From positions 1-5,290 of the forward strand of contig DASPKO010000089.1 of the NCBI GenBank assembly GCA_035628055.1: 5,290 bases of DNA. The letters run 5' to 3'. Shown here one piece after another: positions 1 to 5,290 of the stretch. Within the stretch, counting starts at the first letter, position 1. Every line of letters starts with the position of its first letter. Source of the DNA: DASPKO01 sp035628055. GTDB lineage: Bacteria > Planctomycetota > Phycisphaerae > Phycisphaerales > UBA1924. The notes beneath the pieces were generated by a model, which saw nothing but the letters and a program-made list of their open reading frames with translations, ran no database searches and had not been told where the DNA came from. A program made the translations under genes and the position numbers.

Positions 1-546
1 GGCGGGGCCGTTGATGGTCTGGGAGACGGTGACCTGGTCGATGGGGATGTCGGCGTAGAGGCGGTGCATGTCCTCGATGGTGGAGATGGCGACGCCGCAG
101 CGGCCGACCTCGCCGACGGAGAGGGGGTCATCGGAGTCGCGGCCCATGAGGGTGGGGAGGTCGAAGGCGGTGGAGAGGCCGGTGTTGGCCCCCCCCACGC
201 CGCCGCCCTGCTTGAGGAGGTACTTGAATCGCTTGTTCGTGTCGTCGGCAGAGCCGAATCCGGCGAACTGCCGCATCGTCCACAGACGCGTGCGGTACCC
301 CTGCGGGAAGAGCCCGCGCGTGTAGGGGAAGACGCCGGGAGCGGCGATCTCGGTCTCCGGGCTCAGCAGTGACCCGGTAATGGCCGCGGAACACCCCGGG
401 CCGTACGCCGGGTCGAGCACCAGCCCGGAGATGGTCACCGCCGCGGGGTCGATGCGCTCGCCGGCGGGCCCGCCGCGGGCGGCCCCCCGCGGGCCAGCGT
501 CGTCAAGACCCGGACCGATAATCGCCACCGATGGGCTCTGGAACAT
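1..546 (-). CDS. B12-dependent acyl-CoA mutase large subunit (methylmalonyl-CoA mutase family, isobutyryl-CoA mutase-like), N-terminal part
   Basis: This frame encodes 182 residues from an ATG at 546-544 and stays open to the window edge, so the gene is cut there. Family members use adenosylcobalamin to rearrange the carbon skeleton of acyl-CoA thioesters in the cytoplasm; this part is the start of the substrate-binding TIM barrel. Visible hallmarks are PGVFPYTRG (70-78), RLWTMRQFAGFG (87-98), GLSTAFDLPTLMGRDSDDP (123-141), GEVGRCGVAI (145-154) and QTINGPA (176-182). Aligned from memory to Propionibacterium MutB, Arg82, Arg87 and Ser114 are kept (R87, R92, S125), but Tyr75, Thr77 and Tyr89 become F80, Q82 and F94. 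The Phe at Tyr89 and the PTLMGRDSDDP string recall isobutyryl-CoA mutase IcmA rather than a true methylmalonyl-CoA mutase. A six-residue Gly-rich insertion sits at about 116-121. The start is preceded by a purine-rich GGGAAAAGAG and lies about 40 bases from a TACAAT box. The family is certain; the substrate is not. Confidence 0.93.
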   Translation of the reverse strand, partial: MFQSPSVAIIGPGLDDAGPRGAARGGPAGERIDPAAVTISGLVLDPAYGPGCSAAITGSLLSPETEIAAPGVFPYTRGLFPQGYRTRLWTMRQFAGFGSADDTNKRFKYLLKQGGGVGGANTGLSTAFDLPTLMGRDSDDPLSVGEVGRCGVAISTIEDMHRLYADIPIDQVTVSQTINGPA

Positions 547-585
547 GGGCTCTTTTCCCGTCGCAATGGGCGTGTTTTCAGGCCG

Positions 586-591
586 ATTGTA
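586..591 (-). promoter_or_regulatory. Putative -10 box (TACAAT) of the acyl-CoA mutase gene
   Basis: On the minus strand the sequence reads TGTACAATCGG, one mismatch from the TATAAT consensus, in an otherwise very G+C-rich gap. A start of transcription about seven bases downstream would give a leader of roughly 30 nt before the ATG at 546. No convincing -35 hexamer lies 16-18 bases upstream, where the sequence is almost pure G+C. It suggests the mutase can be transcribed independently of the two upstream genes. This rests on sequence pattern only. Confidence 0.5.
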
Positions 592-604
592 CAGGCCGCG
601 GGCG

Positions 605-641
605 CGCCGGCCGGGTGGCCTCGCGGAAATGCGGGCCGGCG
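605..641. repeat. 8-bp inverted repeat in the intergenic gap before the mutase gene
   Basis: The arms cgccggcc (605-612) and ggccggcg (634-641) are perfect reverse complements separated by 21 bases. The repeat lies between the stop of the 910-residue protein gene (693) and the TACAAT box (586-591), covering the position of a possible -35 region. It could be an operator or an RNA stem ending the upstream transcript. No T-run follows it, so it is not a classical intrinsic terminator. Chance occurrence is quite possible, because both arms are pure G+C in a G+C-rich gap. Confidence 0.25.
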
Positions 642-692
642 GCCGTGCTGTCACCGCCAGGGTCGAACCCGCGGCGCGTCCCGGGCGTGGGC

Positions 693-3425
693 TTACGGCG
701 CGTCGGGCGCCGGGGCCGCCCCCGGCGCTGGGGCGCCCTCGCCCAGGACCCGCGCCGGCAGCCGGCGGAAGTATCCGCGCAACAGCCGGTCGTAGCGCCT
801 GTGGATGGTGCGGTCCTCGACGGCCCGCTCGGCGCTCCGCGCCGCCTCGGCGACCGCCTCCTGGACCTGCCGCCGGCGCGCCGCGCCATCCGCGCCCGCC
901 CCCGGCCCGGGCCCGAGCCACTCGCCCACGGGCCGCTCATCGCCCGTGAGGGGGCGCTCGGCCGCGCCGCGCGCGCGGGCATCGACCGGGACCGTCTCGG
1001 CCGGGAGGGGACCGGGCGCGTCCGCGCGCGCCAGCGGGGCGGGCACGCGCTCGGCCCGGCGGGCTCCGCCACCCGGCGCGCCGGGACGCGGATCGCGACC
1101 GAGCCCCGAATCAGCCCCCGCGCCGTCCGGGGCCGGAGCGTCGGACGGGTCAGAGCCCGTGCCGGCCGCCGCCTCCACCACGCGCCGCGCCCGGTCGCGG
1201 AGGCCCTGCGCCTGGTCCGCGGCCTGCTCGGCGGCGCGGCGTTCCCGCGCCATCCGCTCGAGCGTGTCGGCGAGATCCTTCACCCCGTCCCGAGACTGCT
1301 GACCGCGCGGAGCCGCCCCGGGCTCCGGGCCGCTCCCCGGCGCCCGGCCCGGGTCCGGTGTACCGTGCGAGCGAGCGTCGCCGGACTCGCGACCCGGTGG
1401 CGCATCCTCGCTGCCCGGCCTGCCGGGCATCGGTCTATCCGTCCGCGGCCGCGATTCCTGTCTGGCACCCGTACCCCGTTCCGTGCCCGACTCGCCCTGC
1501 AGGCCGGCGCCGGATGCGGGCCGGTCGGACGCTCGGGCCGCGTCCTTCCCCGGACCCTCTCGATCACCGGGCGCGCCCGCGCCCCCCGTCTGAGGCTCTG
1601 ACCCGGCGCCGGCCTTTCCCGACGGAGCGCCGGGCGCGCTTCCGGCCCCCTCGACCCGCTCGCCATCGGCCCCTGTTGAGCCGCGCGGTGCCGGCCGTGC
1701 TGGCCCGCGCCGCGCTTCCCCCGGCTTGTTCTGGCGATCCGCCTCCCCGCTCGGGGAAGCCGAGTCCCCGCGACCCCGCCGCTCCTCCTTCCGCTCGGTC
1801 GAGGGCGGTGGCGCGTCTGCCCGCGCCGGAGCCCCGGCACCCGTTCGGCCGGCCTCCGCCGGTTGGCCTCCCTCGGGGACGGGCTCGGGAGTCGCCCGCT
1901 GGTCCCGGTCGCGAGGCGCTGTCTCTCGGTCCGCTCTGGCCGGCTGATCATTAGAGCCCGCACCCCCGCCACGCGCCTCCGGCTCGCGGAGCGACTCGGC
2001 CGCGCGCTCGGCGGCCTCCGCGAGCTCGGTCGCCCGGCGCGCCGCCTCCTGTCGCGCCCTGTCCACTTCCTGCTCGTGCGCGACCTCCTCGGCGAGGCGC
2101 GCCGCGTCCGCCGGATCGAGGCCACGCTTTTCCAGCTCCGACGCGATCTCTTCGGGTGGACGGGGCGCCAGCGCGCGGGCCGCTTCCGGCTCCATCCCCG
2201 CGCGCCGCAGGCTCTCGGCCCCGGGGGGCGCCGGCGCGGCAGCGTCATCCGTTCGAGTGGGAGATGCCGAGCCTCCCTGTTCGCCCGCGGCACTCGGGCG
2301 ACCATCCGCCGTTGGGCTCGCCCCCGCGCGCTCCGCATCGCCCCGGTCCTGCGCCCCCGGGACATCGTTCGCCAGCCCGCTCCCGGGCGCCGGCTCGGAG
2401 ATTGATTCTCCCGGAGCCGAGTCTCCCGGCGCGGCCTCTCCGGGCGCGGGCTCGCCCAGACCGCGCAGGTCCCGGGCCAGCTCCTCCAGTTCCCGCGCCG
2501 CCGCCGCGCGCTCCGCGGGCGACATCGCGCCGCGCTGCTCGGCCAGCCGACGCGCCAGCTCCTGCGCCCGATCCAGCTCGGCGCGGCGCACCGCGTCGCC
2601 CAACCCCTCCGTCGCCGGAGCCCGATCGTCGGACCCGCGCGCCAGCCCGGCCCGCCAGGCCTCTTCGGCCCGTTGGGCCGCCCGCGCCCGCTCCTCGCGC
2701 TCGCCGGCCATCTCCGAGAGCACCGTGGCCGCCTGGGCCGCCGCCCTCCGGGGGTCGGCGCCGGTCTCGCGCAGTTGCCGGCCGATCTCGTCGAGTTCCT
2801 CCAGCCGCGCCCGCAGCGCCGAGTCTTCCGTCCCTTCGGGCACCGCCTCCAGGGCCGCGTCCGGTCGGGCCCCCGCCGCGATCACGTCGGCCACACGCTC
2901 ACGCGCCCGGGCCGCGTCGGCGCGCACCGCGGGCCTGCGCCCCGGCGTGGTCCGCGCCGGCAGCCATGTCCCCGCTCCCACCGCGAGCGCGACCGCCCCC
3001 AGAGCCGCCCACCACCCCCAGGGCCAGACGATCGGGACCGCCCGTCGTGGGTTGATCTCCACGGCGAGCCGGTCGGCCTCTTCGATGGTGAGCGCGACCA
3101 TGCCGTCGGTGGTCGGGCTCGCGCCCAGCGCCAGCCCCGAGGAGAGCCGGTCGTCCAGGTCGAGCGCCCGGTCCAGGGCGCGGGCGGCGTCCAGGAGGGA
3201 GGGCGCGGCCAGCCACGCGCCGATGCCGCCCGCCAGGCCGGCCGCCACCACTGGCCCCGCCAGCAGCCACCCCCAGTGCACGTGAGGCGCCATCCACCGC
3301 CCCGCCACTACGAGCGTCAAGCCGATGGTCGCCCCCACGGCCACCCAGGCCCCGCCGCGCGCCACCAGGCCGCGCGCCACCAGCCGGCGCTGCGCCGCCC
3401 GGGCTGCACGGCGTGCGTGTCTCAT
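693..3425 (-). CDS. Large low-complexity membrane protein (three N-terminal spans, long charged and disordered tail)
   Basis: Encodes 910 residues from ATG 3425-3423 to TAA 695-693. I do not recognise a named family. The architecture, with N-terminal spans and a long Glu/Arg/Ala tail, recalls the DUF4175/TIGR02302-type low-complexity membrane proteins. Residues 2-20 are Arg-rich. Spans lie at about 24-45, 51-73 and 132-155, the last starting with WPWGWW. The loop between spans 2 and 3 has LLDAARALDRALDLDDRLSS, then EINPRRAVPI. By the positive-inside rule the tail (from 156) would be outside the cytoplasm. The tail alternates likely coiled-coil helices (about 170-320, 406-483, 711-753, 851-892) with Pro/Gly/Ser-rich disorder (about 321-405, 484-710, 755-850). 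The C-terminal helix holds RRYDRLLRGYFRRLP. No catalytic motif is visible. The ATG was chosen because a TACGAT box lies six bases upstream and the Arg-rich stretch then directly precedes span 1. GTG 3500, which overlaps the kinase stop, would add 25 residues. A structural or scaffold role in the envelope is plausible but unproven. Confidence 0.8.
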   Translation of the reverse strand: MRHARRAARAAQRRLVARGLVARGGAWVAVGATIGLTLVVAGRWMAPHVHWGWLLAGPVVAAGLAGGIGAWLAAPSLLDAARALDRALDLDDRLSSGLALGASPTTDGMVALTIEEADRLAVEINPRRAVPIVWPWGWWAALGAVALAVGAGTWLPARTTPGRRPAVRADAARARERVADVIAAGARPDAALEAVPEGTEDSALRARLEELDEIGRQLRETGADPRRAAAQAATVLSEMAGEREERARAAQRAEEAWRAGLARGSDDRAPATEGLGDAVRRAELDRAQELARRLAEQRGAMSPAERAAAARELEELARDLRGLGEPAPGEAAPGDSAPGESISEPAPGSGLANDVPGAQDRGDAERAGASPTADGRPSAAGEQGGSASPTRTDDAAAPAPPGAESLRRAGMEPEAARALAPRPPEEIASELEKRGLDPADAARLAEEVAHEQEVDRARQEAARRATELAEAAERAAESLREPEARGGGAGSNDQPARADRETAPRDRDQRATPEPVPEGGQPAEAGRTGAGAPARADAPPPSTERKEERRGRGDSASPSGEADRQNKPGEARRGPARPAPRGSTGADGERVEGAGSAPGAPSGKAGAGSEPQTGGAGAPGDREGPGKDAARASDRPASGAGLQGESGTERGTGARQESRPRTDRPMPGRPGSEDAPPGRESGDARSHGTPDPGRAPGSGPEPGAAPRGQQSRDGVKDLADTLERMARERRAAEQAADQAQGLRDRARRVVEAAAGTGSDPSDAPAPDGAGADSGLGRDPRPGAPGGGARRAERVPAPLARADAPGPLPAETVPVDARARGAAERPLTGDERPVGEWLGPGPGAGADGAARRRQVQEAVAEAARSAERAVEDRTIHRRYDRLLRGYFRRLPARVLGEGAPAPGAAPAPDAP
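2376..2453 (-). repeat. Degenerate APGE/APGD pentapeptide repeat within the 910-residue protein
   Basis: In the first disordered linker (about residues 325-350) the protein carries PAPGE, AAPGD, SAPGE and, after SISE, PAPGS. The DNA shows matching imperfect 15-base units, which suggests local duplication followed by drift. The stretch is acidic and Pro-rich and probably acts as a flexible spacer between two helical blocks. Confidence 0.55.
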
Positions 3426-3431
3426 GTCCGG

Positions 3432-3437
3432 ATCGTA
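3432..3437 (-). promoter_or_regulatory. Putative -10 box (TACGAT) placed for a leaderless start
   Basis: On the minus strand the sequence reads TTCTACGATCCGGACATG. TACGAT fits the TAnnnT pattern and ends six bases before the ATG at 3425-3423, so transcription would begin at or next to the start codon. No Shine-Dalgarno sequence precedes the ATG, which agrees with a leaderless mRNA. No -35 hexamer is evident. Transcription from the upstream kinase gene may also reach this gene. Confidence 0.4.
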
Positions 3438-3496
3438 GAACCGGTGGCCTCGCTCACGCCCTCGCGCAAAGCGGGCGCCGCGCCGGGCAGGCGACC

Positions 3497-5290
3497 TCAC
3501 CGCTCGCCGAGCGCCTCAGCCGCCGCCTCCCCGAGCTCCCACCGCGCGCCCGCCGCCATCACCACCCACGGGAGCGCCTCGTCGTCCTTGTCCTTGCCAA
3601 TCCACAGGACCATGGGAATGTCCGGGTGATCCGCCAGCCACGCGCGGATCACCTCGCCCGCCTCGTCGGTATGGAACGGCGTCAGGCTCAGGCTCGCCAG
3701 GAGGTCGGCGACGAGCGCTACGTGCTCCTGCCCGCGCACGCCGAGGAGCTCAAACCCAGCCTTTTCGAGAGCCGCGAGCCGCTCCCCCACGATCTTGGCC
3801 TTGTCGGGCGCGAGCATCGACGGATCACGGATCACCAGGACCTTGGCCAGATGCTCGGGGTCGCCCTCCGCGCTCGTCGCGCCCGCGGACTCGTCCCCCC
3901 CTTCGTCTGACTCCGCCACCGCGACGGGCACGGCGCCGTCGCGGTTCTCGCCGCGGGGCCCGCCCCGCCGCCGCTCGGCCTCTCGCGCGCCCGCCGGGCG
4001 GAGCCCCGCCTGGTGCGGATAGTCGACCGCCACGCGCACCGCGGAACTCTCGCGCGCACCATCCGACGAGCCCATCCGGAATGTCAGCGCGATCAGCGCC
4101 GCGCAGGCCGCGCAGAAGAGCAGCAGAGCGACGCCCACGCCGGCGTTCATGCCCCCGGGGAACCCGGCCCCGTGCCGCGACATGCGCTGGTGGGCGCGCC
4201 GCCGGGCTTCGTTGGCGCGCCGGCGCGCCCGCGAGAGCTGCTCGGCCGCCGTGCCCCCGGCCCCGTGGCGGACCCACGATTCGCTCGCGAAGCCGGCGGG
4301 CCCGGGCCCGCCCGCGCGAAAGGCCGCAAACTCCGCCCCCTCAAACCCGCCCGCCTCGCCCCGGCCCGCTCCGCCCCGCCCCGCTCCGGTCGCCCGGGCC
4401 GCGCCATTGACCGAGTACCGCCCGGTCCACCAGTTGTTGACCTGGATGGCGGGACGCCCGCGGCCATTGGCACCCGTGCCGCCGAGCCCGGCGTGACCCC
4501 GGGGCGCTCCGCCCACGACAGCGCCGACCGATTCGGCGATCGCGCCCATCGCGGCCCCGACCGCCGCCGCCGGGACTCCCCCCGCGGCGCCGAACGCCGC
4601 GCCCAGAGGCGCCCGCCCGGGTCCCTGCTGGCTTCCAAGTCCCCGCGCCGCCACCGCCCCCGCCCCGACCAGCTCGGCCTCGTCGCCGGCCTCGGGAGCG
4701 ACCTCCGCACCGCCCACGCTCGGCAGCTCCGCCACGCGCACCGCGAACGGGTCGCGCGCCTCGGCCACCGCCTCCAGGTCCGCGAGCATTTCCGCCGCGC
4801 TGGCGTACCGCTTGTCGTAGTCGGTCATCGCCCGGCGCACGATCCAGCGCAGCGCCTCCGGGCAGCGCCGCGAGATCCGCGAGAGCCCGCCGTGCGCCGG
4901 GAACGAGTTCTCGATCATCGAGTAGAGCACGGCCCCGGCGGCGTAGATGTCGAACCGCGCCCCGTCCACCTCGTGCACCTTCACGCCGCGCAGCGCCAGC
5001 CTCACCATCTCCGGGTCGCGGAAGTACTCGGTCCCGTGCGTCGTCAGCGTCATCGCCGACCCCAGGTGGCTCACCAGCCCGAAGTCCACCAGGTGCGCCT
5101 GCCCGTCGGCGATGATGATGTTGTCGGGCTTCACGTCCTTGTGCCACAGCCCGCCCGCGTGATAGTGGCACAGGGTGCGCATCAGGTCCGCCCCGAACCC
5201 CAGGGCCTGTCCCAGGCCCGCCGCGTCCAGCCCCTCCTCCCCGCCCAGCGCGTGCAGGCGCTGCGTCACCAGGTTCAGCGAGTCGCCCGG
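3497..5290 (-). CDS. Membrane-anchored Ser/Thr protein kinase, C-terminal 597 residues (start outside window)
   Basis: The frame is open from the right edge to TGA 3499-3497, and the N-lobe with its glycine loop and ATP-binding Lys is outside the window. Numbered from the edge, the visible C-lobe has the catalytic loop HKDVKPDN (50-57; catalytic Asp 52, Lys 54, Asn 57), the metal-binding DFG (69-71), a Thr-rich activation segment, DPE in place of APE (92-94), and DIYAAG (114-119), matching the DxWSxG helix. These support an active Hanks-type kinase that phosphorylates Ser/Thr in the cytoplasm. A Gly/Ala linker follows (about 185-340) with a conspicuous NNWWTGRYSVNG (285-296). An Arg-rich stretch (about 355-373) then precedes one membrane span (381-404) containing CAAC. 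Residues 405-478 are disordered. Residues 479-597 look like an alternating strand/helix domain (KVLVIRD, FELLGV, PMVLWIGKD) that should lie outside the cytoplasm, the usual place for a sensor in such kinases. The substrate is unknown. It lies 71 bases upstream of the 910-residue protein gene on the same strand, so co-transcription is possible. Confidence 0.93.
   Translation of the reverse strand, partial: PGDSLNLVTQRLHALGGEEGLDAAGLGQALGFGADLMRTLCHYHAGGLWHKDVKPDNIIIADGQAHLVDFGLVSHLGSAMTLTTHGTEYFRDPEMVRLALRGVKVHEVDGARFDIYAAGAVLYSMIENSFPAHGGLSRISRRCPEALRWIVRRAMTDYDKRYASAAEMLADLEAVAEARDPFAVRVAELPSVGGAEVAPEAGDEAELVGAGAVAARGLGSQQGPGRAPLGAAFGAAGGVPAAAVGAAMGAIAESVGAVVGGAPRGHAGLGGTGANGRGRPAIQVNNWWTGRYSVNGAARATGAGRGGAGRGEAGGFEGAEFAAFRAGGPGPAGFASESWVRHGAGGTAAEQLSRARRRANEARRRAHQRMSRHGAGFPGGMNAGVGVALLLFCAACAALIALTFRMGSSDGARESSAVRVAVDYPHQAGLRPAGAREAERRRGGPRGENRDGAVPVAVAESDEGGDESAGATSAEGDPEHLAKVLVIRDPSMLAPDKAKIVGERLAALEKAGFELLGVRGQEHVALVADLLASLSLTPFHTDEAGEVIRAWLADHPDIPMVLWIGKDKDDEALPWVVMAAGARWELGEAAAEALGER

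Noticed and set aside
64..394. Several short frames on both strands overlapping the mutase gene
   Set aside because: The frame that runs from 546 to the window edge carries unmistakable acyl-CoA mutase motifs, so the others are shadows.
660..670. GGGTTCGACCC on the minus strand, resembling a tRNA T-arm and possibly an attachment-site remnant
   Set aside because: The stem around the TTCGA loop is only four base pairs and does not extend into a T-arm. No acceptor, D-arm or anticodon arm flanks it, and no integrase is present.
531..1601. Plus-strand open frame of 356 codons antisense to the end of the 910-residue protein gene
   Set aside because: The product is an Arg/Pro/Ala-rich string with no recognisable motif and few hydrophobic residues. 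High-GC genes usually leave such antisense frames open, and the minus-strand gene explains the region.
1280..2365. Minus-strand open frame of 361 codons inside the membrane-protein gene
   Set aside because: It is a shifted reading of the same DNA with an extreme Arg/Pro content. The other frame has membrane spans, helical periodicity and acidic/basic balance, so it is the coding one.
2257..3285. Plus-strand open frame of 342 codons, very rich in Ser, Ala and Arg
   Set aside because: It is the mirror of Ala/Arg/Glu codons in the minus-strand membrane-protein gene. Its low complexity comes from antisense composition, and nothing suggests a real protein.
3426..3496. Possible intrinsic terminator between the kinase and the 910-residue protein gene
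   Set aside because: Only short G+C stems with small or uneven loops can be drawn, and no T-run follows, so there is no support for termination here.
4341..5171. Second minus-strand frame of 276 codons within the kinase region
   Set aside because: It gives a Gly/Arg-rich product in a different frame. The overlapping frame has the HKDVKPDN, DFG and DIYAAG kinase motifs.

Overview
This window is very G+C-rich (about three quarters by eye). All three genes that can be supported lie on the minus strand, and nearly every codon in them ends in G or C. The organism is probably a high-GC bacterium, and a planctomycete such as a Phycisphaerae-type lineage is the best guess. That guess rests on base composition, the membrane-anchored Ser/Thr kinase, and a very large low-complexity membrane protein. 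It is an inference, because no marker gene in the window settles it.

Layout in transcription order (right to left). (1) Positions 5290-3497 hold the 3' part of a Ser/Thr protein kinase gene. The N-lobe lies outside the window. The visible part has the catalytic and activation segments, a long Gly/Ala linker, one membrane span, and a C-terminal domain with an alternating strand/helix pattern that should lie outside the cytoplasm. (2) After 71 bases, positions 3425-693 encode a 910-residue protein. It has three N-terminal membrane spans followed by a long tail in which charged helical blocks alternate with Pro/Gly/Ser-rich disordered stretches. A GTG at 3500, overlapping the kinase stop as GTGA, is an alternative start. 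(3) After 148 bases that contain a good -10-like element, positions 546-1 encode the first 182 residues of a coenzyme-B12-dependent acyl-CoA mutase large subunit (methylmalonyl-CoA mutase superfamily), which continues past the left edge.

How the genes may work together. The kinase and the 910-residue protein are co-directional, closely spaced and both predicted to project large domains across the membrane, so they could form an envelope signalling or scaffold pair. This is inference only. The mutase is a metabolic enzyme with its own putative promoter and is probably functionally separate. Its active-site stretch has Phe where methylmalonyl-CoA mutases have a key Tyr, so it may act on isobutyryl-/butyryl-CoA or another acyl-CoA.

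No RNA gene, mobile element, CRISPR array, phage gene or defence gene was seen. The many long open frames on the plus strand and in other minus frames are by-products of the high G+C content. The points most worth following up are the substrate-specificity residues and glycine insertion of the mutase, the unrecognised C-terminal domain of the kinase, and the giant disordered membrane protein with a possible leaderless start.
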